Made by a program: the position numbers and the translations under genes. Source: Terriglobia bacterium (GTDB lineage Bacteria; Acidobacteriota; Terriglobia; Terriglobales; Acidobacteriaceae). Taken from it: a stretch of 38,614 nt of DNA. This document shows, piece by piece, positions 25,118-35,199 of the stretch. Position 1 is the stretch's first letter. Each line of letters opens with the position of its first letter. The DNA is taken from positions 1 through 38,614 of the forward strand of contig JAIQFT010000035.1 of the NCBI GenBank assembly GCA_020073185.1. Direction: 5' to 3'. The notes below the pieces were generated by a model that searched no databases, was not told where the DNA came from, and saw only the letters and a list, made by a program, of their open reading frames with translations.

Positions 25118-25342
25118 ATGAGCACCACCCGCAGCAACGCCAATCTAAACGCAAATCTGGAGGAAAAAATCCGCTTCCGCGCTTACGAGCTTTACCTGCA
25201 TCGCGGTGCCGATCATGGCCGCGCCCTGGACGACTGGCTCCAGGCCGAAGCCGAACTGCTTCGCAGCAAGCTGGGCGCTACTCCGATCGAAAGCGCGCCC
25301 GCCAAGCGTGTCCGCAGCAGCAGCAAGCGAAACGGCAAATAA
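25118..25342 (+). CDS. DUF2934 family small protein
   Basis: A 74-residue protein. The core LEEKIRFRAYELYLHRGADHGRALDDWLQAEAEL matches the DUF2934 signature (I-R-x-RAYELY-x-x-RG ... H ... DDWLQAE). A basic tail follows (AKRVRSSSKRNGK). The ATG at 25118 has GGAGG 5 nt upstream. The family is common in Acidobacteriota and Proteobacteria, is soluble and has no known function. It is convergent with the dienelactone hydrolase gene. Confidence 0.88.
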   Translation: MSTTRSNANLNANLEEKIRFRAYELYLHRGADHGRALDDWLQAEAELLRSKLGATPIESAPAKRVRSSSKRNGK

Positions 25343-25360
25343 AGGTCAACCCGCAACTCT

Positions 25361-26155
25361 CTACATACTCTTCAGCAGCCTTAGCCAGCGCTGCCAGGCT
25401 TCGTCGTGCGCCTTCTTGTCGGCATCGCGGCCGTTGGGGTCTTCGCCGCCGCGCATGAAGCCGTGTCCGGCGCCCTCGTATACCACCGGCTCGTACTTCT
25501 TGCCCGCAGCTTTCATCTTCTGCTCGGTGTCGGGAATGGTCGAGTTGATGCGCGCGTCGTTGCCGCCGTAGAAGCCGTACACCGGCGCGCTGATGTTTTC
25601 CATCCCACTGGACGGCGGCGGCCCGTAAAACACGAACGCCGCCGCCAGGTCTTTGCGGTTGGTGGCGAAGCGGAATGACTGCCCGCCGCCCCAGCAAAAT
25701 CCCGCCACCGCCAGCTTCCCATTCGACGCCGGCAGCTTCTTGCCATAGTCGGCGGCGGCGTTCAGATCCGCGGTCACCTGGTCCGGCGGCAGCTTTCCAA
25801 TCGCCTCGCGCGCGGCGTCGACGCTGGCGAATGCGTCGCTGCGCCCGCCGTTCGGCCCCATGCCGGAGAGTAGGTCGGGCGCGATCGCGATATAGCCGTT
25901 CGCCGCCAGTTGGTCGGCAACCCCGCGCACCCAATCGGTGAGGCCGAAGATCTCGTGGATCACCACCACCACCGGCGCTTTCGACTTCACTTCCGGATAG
26001 ACGACGAACGCCTGCAGGTTGCGCTCGCCGTGCTTGATGCTAACCCACTCGCCGTGACGCGGGCTCTTTTCCAGCTTGGCCTTGGCCCAGTCCTGCGCCG
26101 ACGAGCACACGGCCACTAACATCGTGAGGCATGCGACAACCATTGCGTTTCTCAT
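25361..26155 (-). CDS. Dienelactone hydrolase family protein, exported
   Basis: A 264-residue alpha/beta hydrolase with an N-terminal hydrophobic leader (MRNAMVVACLTMLVAVCSS), so it is probably periplasmic or a lipoprotein. The family's VIHEIFGL is near residues 65-72. The nucleophile Cys is in GFCWGGG (about residue 154), the Asp in YGGNDARI (about 198), and the His in GAGHGFMRG (about 230), so the Cys-Asp-His triad is intact. The natural substrate is unlikely to be dienelactone; many such proteins hydrolyse other esters or lactones. The start ATG at 26155 has only a distant GGGAG, and Met5 is an alternative. Confidence 0.9.
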   Translation of the reverse strand: MRNAMVVACLTMLVAVCSSAQDWAKAKLEKSPRHGEWVSIKHGERNLQAFVVYPEVKSKAPVVVVIHEIFGLTDWVRGVADQLAANGYIAIAPDLLSGMGPNGGRSDAFASVDAAREAIGKLPPDQVTADLNAAADYGKKLPASNGKLAVAGFCWGGGQSFRFATNRKDLAAAFVFYGPPPSSGMENISAPVYGFYGGNDARINSTIPDTEQKMKAAGKKYEPVVYEGAGHGFMRGGEDPNGRDADKKAHDEAWQRWLRLLKSM

Positions 26156-26193
26156 GGCAGCACAGATGCTCCCTTCGGCCAAAGATTGCGCCG

Positions 26194-26310
26194 CTACTCC
26201 TTCTTGCTCGGATCGTCGCTCGGGTTGACGTAGTTGAACTGCAGCGGCGACGCGCCATGAATCTGCACCACCGTCTCGCCCTTGGTCTTGACGTGGCGAT
26301 GCACGGCCAT
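26194..26310 (-). pseudogene. C-terminal remnant of a cupin-type protein
   Basis: An open stretch ends at a TAG (26194-26196) and encodes VKTKGETVVQIHGASPLQF followed by NYVNPSDDPSKKE. This resembles the C-terminus of small cupins (HxxxTKGETVVQxHG...YVNPADDP). The metal-binding N-terminal half is missing. A Met at 26310 exists, but GGAGG touches it directly, so independent translation is doubtful. The reading stays open to 26352. Confidence 0.5.
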
Positions 26311-26465
26311 CCTCCGAGTGCGCCGGAGAATACGTGACTCCCGCGGAATACGTCAAGGTGGCGCCCCCGGAACCCTTCAACGTGCAGCTAAACCCCATGC
26401 ACAGCGAGGCCCGAGAGTGGGTGGATTACCGCGAAGATAAGTGGGATCGGCGTTCGCTGGAGTAA
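26292..26465 (+). pseudogene. C-terminal gene remnant, possibly RES-domain
   Basis: An open frame from just after a TGA (26289-26291) to TAA (26463-26465) encodes EYVKVAPPEPFNVQLNPMHS, then WVDYREDKWDRRSLE, with no plausible start codon. The NVQLNPMH...WDRRSL pattern is reminiscent of the C-terminus of RES-domain toxins (NxLLNPxHPD...FDPRL), but this is weak. It overlaps the cupin remnant on the opposite strand. The remaining gap 26466-26533 holds nothing I recognise. Confidence 0.35.
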
Positions 26466-26533
26466 GCGAGGCTAATCGGCTGCGACTCCCTCGGTTCCGC
26501 TCGGGACCGGTTCAGTCGAACCTTGATACACAA

Positions 26534-28186
26534 CTAATGACCCGCCGCCTCGCGCGACACCTGGATCACTGACCGCATGGCACTGTCGTGGACCGCGTCG
26601 CGTAGTGGTGCCAGTTCCGGGGAGCTGGCCAAGCGCAGCGTCAAATCCAAATCCTTGATTACCTGGGTTCTGTTGCGGGAGACGGGGGCGGCCGCCCGCG
26701 CGCCCGGGCCTGTCGCCAGCACCGCGTCACGAAGTCGCGCCGATGTTTCTGCGTCGAAGCTCTCGGTCACAAAGACCATGTTGCCGGGCCACTGCTCGAC
26801 GATGACAGGGCCTTCTTCGGTCGCGATCTCCACCGATGAGATCGGACCGCCAGCCTTGCCATCCGCCTTCCCATCGGCTGCAGCCGCCGCGTTTCGATAA
26901 CGCTTAGCCACCGCCGCCGCATAGAATTTCGCAAAGCGCTCCGCCGCTTCCGGCGACTGCCAGCGCGACACGTACAGCAGCGCGACATCGTTGGTGGTGG
27001 CCGGCTGCCCCTGCGGCGAGCGCGCCACCGTCACGTACGAGCCTCCACGCCATGCCTTCGATAGTTCTCCCGCCAACCACTTGCTCCCGTACTGGTGGAT
27101 AAACACCCGAACATCAAGCTCGCCGATGATGCCCGTGTCCTGCACTCGCACCGACTCGCCCAGCACCGGGTGCAGATCGGGAATGCGCACGGGAGCGATC
27201 TTCTCGTGCGCGATATAGGTGCGCGGCTGCAGGATCTCGTGCGTTAGCCGCGGCGGATGCTGCAGTGCTGTGGTGAACGCCAGCGCCCGGCTCCCTTGTT
27301 GCAGCAGCGCGATCTCGAACATCAGCCCTTCGCGATAGGGAAAAGCCATGCCCTGCCGGATCACCAACGGCGCGCGATACAGCACCGGGCCCTCGCTACC
27401 GTAGGACATGCGCTCCTGGAGGTACTCGTGCAAACCCGGCGAGTGTTCCAGGTCATGCCCCGAGGGTGCCAGCAGGAAGTCGAGCATGACCACCATCGCC
27501 TGGCCTTCGGTGACGCCGCGGCCGGCGGTGGAACTCTCGCCCGCATCGGTATCGCTGTTCACCACGGACTTGGCAGCATCGGCGACAGCCGCCTTGCGCT
27601 GCTTGTGCCATTTCTGCAGGTCATAGTTTTGGTCCTGCAGCGCGTGGGTCAACTCGTGCGCCAGCACACTCTTCTGTTCCTCGAGCGGGACCCAGTCGAG
27701 CAGCGAAATCATCTTCGTCTTCGGGTCGTAGAAGCCCGCCACCGATTCGCCCAGCAACTCGGCGGCGAATGCTTCCATGTCGAAATCGCGGGGCAGCACC
27801 CCGAATTTCTTCATGGCCAGCAGTCCGCGCTGCCGCTCCCGCTTTTCTTCCTCGCTCATGCTCTGCTCGCGCACCATGCGCTCGACTTCGCTCTGCCCGA
27901 CCAGTTGTCGCTTGACGCTGGCCTTCTGCGCCAGCCCCGAATCCTTGCTGGCGAAGCCGGTGATGTCATCCACCGCCTTGAAGATCTGCTGCGCTTCCTC
28001 CGGCGTGACCTTGACCTTGACGCGCTTCTTCTCGCGCAAGTTTCGGGCATAGTCGCCCAGGGAAGGCTGGGGCGCGGCCGCCGGACGTTTCGGCGTGGGC
28101 GTCTCTTGTGCCTCTGCCGGCAGTGCCATGAAAACGCTAGCGCTCAAGAAGAGCAAAACCGCACAACGACGCGCGATTCCTGCCAT
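26534..28186 (-). CDS. Secreted HEXXH metalloprotease-like protein
   Basis: A 550-residue protein with a signal peptide at about 1-26 (ending PAEAQ), then a basic, helical region. SVLAHELTHALQDQ near residue 175 is a zinc HEXXH motif. TEGQAMVVMLDFLL about 50 residues later could supply a Glu third ligand in gluzincin fashion. The preceding ESVAGFYDPKTKMISL fits the edge strand of a metallopeptidase active site. The C-terminal third is a separate mixed alpha/beta region without motifs I know. The start at 28186 has AAGGA 6 nt upstream. Substrate and role are unknown. Confidence 0.82.
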   Translation of the reverse strand: MAGIARRCAVLLFLSASVFMALPAEAQETPTPKRPAAAPQPSLGDYARNLREKKRVKVKVTPEEAQQIFKAVDDITGFASKDSGLAQKASVKRQLVGQSEVERMVREQSMSEEEKRERQRGLLAMKKFGVLPRDFDMEAFAAELLGESVAGFYDPKTKMISLLDWVPLEEQKSVLAHELTHALQDQNYDLQKWHKQRKAAVADAAKSVVNSDTDAGESSTAGRGVTEGQAMVVMLDFLLAPSGHDLEHSPGLHEYLQERMSYGSEGPVLYRAPLVIRQGMAFPYREGLMFEIALLQQGSRALAFTTALQHPPRLTHEILQPRTYIAHEKIAPVRIPDLHPVLGESVRVQDTGIIGELDVRVFIHQYGSKWLAGELSKAWRGGSYVTVARSPQGQPATTNDVALLYVSRWQSPEAAERFAKFYAAAVAKRYRNAAAAADGKADGKAGGPISSVEIATEEGPVIVEQWPGNMVFVTESFDAETSARLRDAVLATGPGARAAAPVSRNRTQVIKDLDLTLRLASSPELAPLRDAVHDSAMRSVIQVSREAAGH

Positions 28187-28351
28187 GGCTGTCCTTATGA
28201 AAAATGTCGATGATCCTTGCTGGATCGTATCCGCGCCGGCCCGCCCCCTCAAGTTACCTTGGGGATGGGACGCCCAGTCATGCGGCGCGCTGCAATCGAC
28301 GACGACTGTTCTTACTGACGACTGGAGCCTCTTCCCGGTAGACTTACCGGT

Positions 28352-28735
28352 GTGAAAAAAGCCAAGCCCGGTGATCTCGTCCCCAAGACCGTCGACGAAT
28401 ACCTCGCGCGCGTCCCCGAACCCGCCCGCAGCACATTGAAAATGATTCGGGCGACGATTCGCTCCGCTGTGCCGGTGGAAGCCACCGAGGCCATCAGCTA
28501 TCGCATTCCGGCGCTCAAGTACAAGGGCATGCTGGTCTGATACGCCGCATTCGAGAAGCATTGCAGTTTGTTCCCGGGTTCGTCCGTGATCGTAGCGTTC
28601 AAGAATGAACTCGAGGGCTACTCCGTATCTAAAGGAACCATTCGCTTCCCGGTGGATAAGCCTCTGCCGGCCGGGCTGGTGAAGAAGCTGGTGAAGGCGC
28701 GCCTCGCGGAAAACGAAGGCAAAAAACAACGCTGA
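28352..28735 (+). pseudogene. DUF1801 (YdhG-like) gene interrupted by in-frame TGA
   Basis: The GTG start at 28352 opens a frame encoding PKTVDEYLARVPEPARSTLK and AISYRIPALKYKGMLV. A TGA follows (28538-28540, codon 63), then in the same frame YAAFEKHCSLFPGSS, SKGTIRFPVDKPLPAGLVKK and a normal stop at 28733-28735. Together these form a complete DUF1801 protein of about 127 codons. Homologues usually carry Gly, Tyr or Trp at the TGA position, so a TGG or GGA to TGA mutation is the simplest reading. The residue is not catalytic, and I see no reason for selenocysteine here. Confidence 0.75.
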
Positions 28736-28842
28736 GCGGGCGGTTCGAGTAGGGAAGTGGACCTGCCCCACCCTCCACCCAAAATCCGCGATGCGGTGTA
28801 TTCTGTTTTCAACTCGCCTCGAGGCGTTCCCGACGAGGTTAC

Positions 28843-30960
28843 GTGCTCCCTTCCTCGCCTGATTCCCGGTACCAGCACCTCAACACGCCGGTTCGCAGTG
28901 CCTTCCTCATCCGCCTGACCATCGTTCTCGCTGCCTATTTTCTGGCCGGCAGGATTGGCCTCGCCGTTCCATTCACCAGCGCCAACGTCTCCCCAGTTTG
29001 GCCGCCGGCAGGCATCGCTCTTGCCGCTATGCTCGTATGGGGCTACCCAATGTGGCCCGCGGTTCTGCTGGGTGCGTTTCTGGTGAATTTCTTCAGTCCG
29101 ATCCCCCCCACCGCCTCTTTCGGCATTGCCCTGGGAAATACCTCCAGCGCAGTTGTGGCGGCCTGGCTTCTGCGGCGGATCCCCGGATTCCGGCCGGCTC
29201 TGTCTCGTCTTCAGGATGTTCTTGCGCTCGTTCTTCTCGGGGCCTTGAGCACCACCGTTGCGGCGACCGTCGGTGTCACCACGCTCAATGTCGCCGGAGT
29301 GAAGCCCTGGTCGGGCTTTGCCTCGGCCTGGCTGATCTGGTGGTTGGGCGATGCCATGGGCGTCGTCGTCATCGCTCCCCTGATCCTGAGTTTTTCTCGA
29401 CTCGCGCGCCTGCACGGTGAACGCCGCCTCGAGTTTGCCGGTTTGGCCAGCGCCGCCTTTGGCGTTTCTTTCCTGGTGTTCGACCATCGCCTCGGCTTGG
29501 GCGTCGCCGACAACGTGCTGGCCTTCGTGGTTTTTCCTTTTGTGATCTGGGCCGCCATCCGATTCGGAATCGCCGGCTCTGCCGTGGTCAGTGCGCTGGT
29601 CGCCGGCGTCGCCATCTGGGCCACCGCTGCCGGCTTAGGACCATTTGTCCAGCCGAACCCGATCCGCGGCGCCACCCTGCTCCAGGTATATCTTGGCGTC
29701 ATCTCGGTCAGCGGATTGGCCCTCGCCGCTGTCTCGGCCGAGCGTGAAGCCGTCGCAGGCGCCCTGCAGACGGTGCAGGAACTGGCCCGGTGGCGCGAGC
29801 AGGCCGAGAAGGCTCTCCGCAGCAGCGAACAACGCCTCAGCGGGATCGTCAATTCCGCCATGGATGCCATCATTACGGTGGACCGATTGCAGCGCGTCGT
29901 CCTCTTTAACGCCGCTGCCGAGCGCATCTTCCGCTGCCCGGCCAGCGACGCCATCGGCCGCGATCTCGATCATTTCATTCCTGCTCGTTTCCGCGACGCC
30001 CATCGTCATCACATTCAGTCGTTCGGCGAGACCGGCGTCACCACCCGCTCCATGTCCTCTCCCGGAGTGCTGTACGGTGTGCGCTCCGACGGCGAGGAGT
30101 TTCCCATCGAAGCCACCATTTCGCAGGTGGAATCGGAGGGCGAGAAACTGTACACCGTCATTCTGCGCGACGTGACCCTGCGCCGACGGGCGGAAGAGGC
30201 TCTCGTGAAATCGGAAAAGCTGGCCTCCGCCGGCCGCCTGGCCGCCACCATTGCGCACGAAATCAACAACCCCCTGGCCGCCGTCACCAACCTTCTCTAC
30301 CTGGCTCGCTGCGAGCAGAATCTTCCCGACGTCGCCCGCGAGCACCTCCAACTCGCCGATACCGAACTCCGCCGCGTCGCCCACATCACCAAGCAGACAC
30401 TCGGTTTCTATCGTGATGAGAGCGCACCTGTCCGCTTCGACCCGGCCGAACTCCTCGACGATGTCCTCGCGCTGCTGGAAACCAGGGTCAAGGCGCAGAA
30501 TCTCGCGGTCGAAAAGCGCTATCGCGCGCATCTCCAGGTGCTGGGCTCGCAGGGCGAGATTCGCCAGGTTTTTTCCAACGTGATCAGCAATGCCATCGAA
30601 GCCGTCCAGCCCGGCGGACGCCTCCATATCAAGGTCTCCTCGTCACGCGATTGGCGGTCGCCGGCCTCATGCGATTGGCGCTCCCCAGCCAGTCCTGGCG
30701 TACGCATCAGCTTTGCCGACACCGGCCACGGCATCGCGCCGGAAAATCTGGAGCGGATTTTCGAGCCCTTCTTCACGACCAAGAAGGACGCGGGCACCGG
30801 CTTGGGACTGTGGGTCTGCCGCCAGATTGTGGACAAGCATGGTGGCTCCATTCGCCTCCGCTCCCGCACCACCCCGCTTCGCTCCGGCACCGTCTTCTCC
30901 GTCTACCTGCCGGTCGCCGAAGTGTTCGAGAACAGAAAGCAGGCCGCCAACCATTCCTGA
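28843..30960 (+). CDS. Sensor histidine kinase, MASE1-PAS-HisKA-HATPase
   Basis: A 705-residue membrane sensor. Residues about 20-300 form a multi-pass MASE1 domain (LAGRIGLAVPFTSANVSPVW is its signature opening). A PAS domain follows (about 325-445; MDAIITVDRLQRVVLFN), then HisKA with the phospho-acceptor in IAHEINNPLAA (His472), and the ATPase N box NVISNAIEAV, G1 FADTGHGIAPENL, F box FEPFFTTK and G2 GTGLGLWV. No response regulator is adjacent, so it is an orphan. A tandem 8-residue duplication (DWRSPASC/DWRSPASP, residues 603-618) sits between the N and G1 boxes. The GTG start at 28843 has GAGG 5 nt upstream. Confidence 0.93.
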   Translation: MLPSSPDSRYQHLNTPVRSAFLIRLTIVLAAYFLAGRIGLAVPFTSANVSPVWPPAGIALAAMLVWGYPMWPAVLLGAFLVNFFSPIPPTASFGIALGNTSSAVVAAWLLRRIPGFRPALSRLQDVLALVLLGALSTTVAATVGVTTLNVAGVKPWSGFASAWLIWWLGDAMGVVVIAPLILSFSRLARLHGERRLEFAGLASAAFGVSFLVFDHRLGLGVADNVLAFVVFPFVIWAAIRFGIAGSAVVSALVAGVAIWATAAGLGPFVQPNPIRGATLLQVYLGVISVSGLALAAVSAEREAVAGALQTVQELARWREQAEKALRSSEQRLSGIVNSAMDAIITVDRLQRVVLFNAAAERIFRCPASDAIGRDLDHFIPARFRDAHRHHIQSFGETGVTTRSMSSPGVLYGVRSDGEEFPIEATISQVESEGEKLYTVILRDVTLRRRAEEALVKSEKLASAGRLAATIAHEINNPLAAVTNLLYLARCEQNLPDVAREHLQLADTELRRVAHITKQTLGFYRDESAPVRFDPAELLDDVLALLETRVKAQNLAVEKRYRAHLQVLGSQGEIRQVFSNVISNAIEAVQPGGRLHIKVSSSRDWRSPASCDWRSPASPGVRISFADTGHGIAPENLERIFEPFFTTKKDAGTGLGLWVCRQIVDKHGGSIRLRSRTTPLRSGTVFSVYLPVAEVFENRKQAANHS

Positions 30961-31064
30961 CCTACGCCGCGCCCTCCGTCCTTGTCGGCTCTTGCGACTC
31001 GATCAACGGCATGTTGACCAGATGCTCGCTCAAGAACCAGTAGTAGACTTGCGGCTCGTCGTCT

Positions 31065-31092
31065 TGACAACGGAATCTCTGCTCGTTACACT
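31065..31092 (+). promoter_or_regulatory. Sigma-70-type promoter of groES-groEL
   Basis: A perfect -35 TTGACA (31065-31070) is followed 16 bp later by TACACT (31087-31092). The CIRCE operator begins at the last base of the -10 box, as expected for HrcA repression. Confidence 0.75.
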
Positions 31093-31118
31093 TAGCACTC
31101 GCTAGGCTAGAGTGCTAA
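31092..31118. promoter_or_regulatory. CIRCE operator (HrcA binding site)
   Basis: TTAGCACTC-N9-GAGTGCTAA is an exact match to the CIRCE consensus inverted repeat. It indicates heat-shock control of the downstream chaperonin genes by the HrcA repressor, and the organism should encode hrcA elsewhere. Confidence 0.97.
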
Positions 31119-31246
31119 CAAGAGCTTCGACTTGGTCCCTCGCGCTGGTGCATATATTGGCCGTATCGGATTGCAAGCAAAGCCTGTTAGCTGATTGTCC
31201 AAGGATAAGAATCATCTACTGTCACATTCCGCAAGGAGGTCGTTTC

Positions 31247-31579
31247 ATGGCAAAGTTCACTCCCCTGCATGACCGGGTATTGGTCCGCCGGGTGGAAGAA
31301 GCAGAAACCACTCGTGGTGGCATCATTATTCCCGACACCGCCAAGGATAAGCCGCAAGAGGGCGAAATCATCGCCGTCGGCAAAGGCAAGGTCAACGAAG
31401 ACGGCAAGGTCCGCCCGCTGGACGTGAAAGAGGGCGACCGCGTCCTGTTCGGCAAATACTCCGGTACCGAAATCAAGATTGACGGCGAAGAGCTGATCAT
31501 CATGCGCGAGGAAGAAGTGCTCGGCATCCTCGTCGGCTCCAAGAAGGAAAAAGAAGAGAAAGCCGGATCGAGACGGTAA
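31247..31579 (+). CDS. groES: Co-chaperonin GroES (Cpn10)
   Basis: The 110-residue lid subunit of the GroEL folding chamber. It starts [20 protein letters not shown]. The mobile loop [20 protein letters not shown] (about residues 19-38) carries the GGIxxP GroEL-binding motif, and the conserved [15 protein letters not shown] and [15 protein letters not shown] complete the fold. A charged tail ([14 protein letters not shown]) makes it about 13 residues longer than the usual 95-97. The ATG at 31247 follows an AAGGAGG box. The 5' leader is about 150 nt, downstream of CIRCE. Confidence 0.97.
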   Translation: MAKFTPLHDRVLVRRVEEAETTRGGIIIPDTAKDKPQEGEIIAVGKGKVNEDGKVRPLDVKEGDRVLFGKYSGTEIKIDGEELIIMREEEVLGILVGSKKEKEEKAGSRR

Positions 31580-33433
<1,854 letters not shown>

Positions 33434-33450
33434 GGGCAGCTCTGATGTGG

Positions 33451-33470
33451 CGCGGGCGCATTCGCCCGCG
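33451..33470. repeat. Perfect GC palindrome after groEL
   Basis: CGCGGGCG-CATT-CGCCCGCG. With its left flank it shares the 15-mer GATGTGGCGCGGGCG with 15540-15554, so it belongs to a dispersed repeat family. Confidence 0.7.
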
Positions 33471-33480
33471 AAACTAAAAG

Positions 33481-33505
33481 CCCGGCGTAAGCCGGGTCTT
33501 TTTTT
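33481..33505 (+). terminator. Rho-independent terminator of groESL
   Basis: CCCGGC-GTAA-GCCGGG followed by TC and seven T. Confidence 0.92.
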
Positions 33506-33529
33506 GTTCCTGAAACTTGTCCGTGGACG

Positions 33530-33874
33530 CTATTCCATGCCGTAGGTTTCCAAGACGGAGGCGAGGTGGGTCAACTTCAGCAAGCTGGTGACACTGGGAC
33601 TGGGATTCACCAGCCTGAGCTCGCATCCGGCGGTCTTGGCGGAGACGTAGGTGGAGAGCAGGGCGCCGAGACCGGAGCTGTCAATAAAATGCAGGTCGGC
33701 GAGGTCGAGGTGGATGTTCTTGTGTTCCGGGAGCAGCTTCTTGACCTGTGAGCGGAGGGTCTCGGAAGTCTCGCTGTTGAGGCAACCGCTGCACTTGAGG
33801 ATCGAAACCTCGTTGGAGGCGGTGAGCTGCAAGGAGAACGGGTACGGGGGAGTGGGTACGGCATTGGCAGCCAT
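33530..33874 (-). CDS. STAS domain protein (anti-anti-sigma factor-like)
   Basis: A 114-residue single STAS domain. The core LEDADLHF-type strand reads LDLADLHFIDSSGLGALLS, in which the first Ser of DSSGLG is the site phosphorylated by anti-sigma kinases in SpoIIAA-type regulators. The N-terminal strand SILKCSGCLNSETSETL fits the family. It probably works in partner switching, but no RsbW-like kinase or PP2C phosphatase is in the window. It is convergent with groEL across the terminator. The downstream gap 33875-34073 holds no convincing gene. Confidence 0.9.
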   Translation of the reverse strand: MAANAVPTPPYPFSLQLTASNEVSILKCSGCLNSETSETLRSQVKKLLPEHKNIHLDLADLHFIDSSGLGALLSTYVSAKTAGCELRLVNPSPSVTSLLKLTHLASVLETYGME

Positions 33875-34073
33875 CGGGTTCTTCCTCAGTACAGATGTTC
33901 GGATCGGCCAGCCCCCCGTGGCGCGGAAGGAGTAACGCTATTGTACCGCGGATATGGAAGCGGCGGAGTATCGCGGGACGAGAAAAGCTGTGGATTTGGG
34001 ATCGTGATAGGAATGGAACGCAATAGCAACGGCCCAGGGGTTTTCCGCTGAGTTGTTCATTTGTTTCAGACGG

Positions 34074-35063
34074 TTATTTCTCTCGCGCGACGACGAAATC
34101 CGGGACCCAGAGCAGGGCGCGCTTGATTTCGGAATCGGGGAAACTGCAGATGGCCTGGCGGGCATCCTGGGCAAATTCCGAAGCGCGGGCAAGGGCGGCG
34201 TCGAGCGAGCCGTAGCGGGTGAGGAGGTCGAGAATCTGCTGGTGGGTGACGCTGCTGAAGGCGCGTTCGTCGAGCACGGTTTGGATATTCTGGCGCTCCT
34301 CGCGAGTGCAGCGCTGAAGCGCGTGGATGACTGCCATGGTGACCTTGCCTTCGCGAAGGTCGCTGCCCACAGGCTTGCCGAGGATGTCTTCGGAGGCGGT
34401 TAGGTCGAGGACGTCGTCCACGATCTGGAAGGCCATGCCGACGGAGCGGCCGTACAGGGCGAGTCTATCTTCCTGCTCGGAGTCGGCGCCTCCGAGGATG
34501 CCGCCGAGGCGCATGCAGATGGAGAACAGGCACGCCGTCTTGCGATAGATGAGGTCGAAGTGCTCGTCGAGGGAGATGAGGCGGCCGAGCTTTTCCATTT
34601 GCAGCAGCTCGCCTTCGACCATCATCTGGGTGAGATCAATCAGCACGTCGAGGACGCGGAAGTTCCGCTGCTGGACGGCGATCTTGAAGGCCTGCATGTA
34701 GAGCCAGTCGCCGGCGAGCACGCACTTGGAATTGCCCCATTGCGTGTTGGCGGCGGCGCGACCACGGCGGGTCTGGGCTTCGTCAATGATGTCGTCGTGG
34801 ACGAGGGTGGCGGTGTGGATGATTTCCACCACCGCGCCCAGCTGGATGGCGCCGCGGTTGCCATTGCCGAACAGCTTGGAGGAGAGCAGGAGCAGGGCGG
34901 GGCGGATACGCTTGCCGCCGCCGGCGCGCAGATATTCGCCGATGTCGGTGATGACGCGGACATTGGAAACGGTGTCGCGGCCGAACTCGCGCTCGATGGC
35001 GGCGAGATCGTCGCGGAGGAGCTCAAACACTTCGCGCGCGTTGGTGGCGGGCTGGGTGGCCAT
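34074..35063 (-). CDS. Polyprenyl diphosphate synthase (trans-isoprenyl type)
   Basis: A 329-residue all-helical enzyme that adds isopentenyl diphosphate units to allylic diphosphates. The substrate motif GGGKRIRP is followed by the first Asp-rich motif HDDIIDEAQTRRG and the second, FQIVDDVLDLTA, with GKPVGSDLREGK after it. The pattern and length fit the medium/long-chain synthases (hexa- to octaprenyl) that feed quinone side chains. No bulky-residue reading of chain length was attempted. The ATG at 35063 is preceded by CGTTGGTCG-type repeats and has a poor Shine-Dalgarno. It is downstream of yajQ on the same strand. Confidence 0.92.
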   Translation of the reverse strand: MATQPATNAREVFELLRDDLAAIEREFGRDTVSNVRVITDIGEYLRAGGGKRIRPALLLLSSKLFGNGNRGAIQLGAVVEIIHTATLVHDDIIDEAQTRRGRAAANTQWGNSKCVLAGDWLYMQAFKIAVQQRNFRVLDVLIDLTQMMVEGELLQMEKLGRLISLDEHFDLIYRKTACLFSICMRLGGILGGADSEQEDRLALYGRSVGMAFQIVDDVLDLTASEDILGKPVGSDLREGKVTMAVIHALQRCTREERQNIQTVLDERAFSSVTHQQILDLLTRYGSLDAALARASEFAQDARQAICSFPDSEIKRALLWVPDFVVAREK

Positions 35064-35066
35064 TCC

Positions 35067-35100
35067 GTCGTTAGTCGCTGGTCGTTGGTCGTTGGCCGAA
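35067..35100. repeat. TCGTTGGTCGTTGGCCG simple repeat
   Basis: Imperfect tandem GTCGTTG units just upstream of the polyprenyl synthase start, the same family as 31589-31622. Confidence 0.6.
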
Positions 35101-35199
35101 ATGCAAGGTCTCTCGACTCGGACACGCAACCGCGGCGCGTCCTGGCTCGGGAAGACATCAGCAATAAAAATTACTTCGACTCAAAAGCAAGAAACTGAT

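Noticed and set aside
28538..28540. Selenocysteine in the DUF1801 protein
   Set aside because: The position is not a Cys or redox site in the family, so a nonsense mutation is simpler.
33938..34057. 40-codon minus-strand frame starting MNNSAENPW after the polyprenyl synthase gene
   Set aside because: No Shine-Dalgarno, no recognisable family, short; treated as intergenic.
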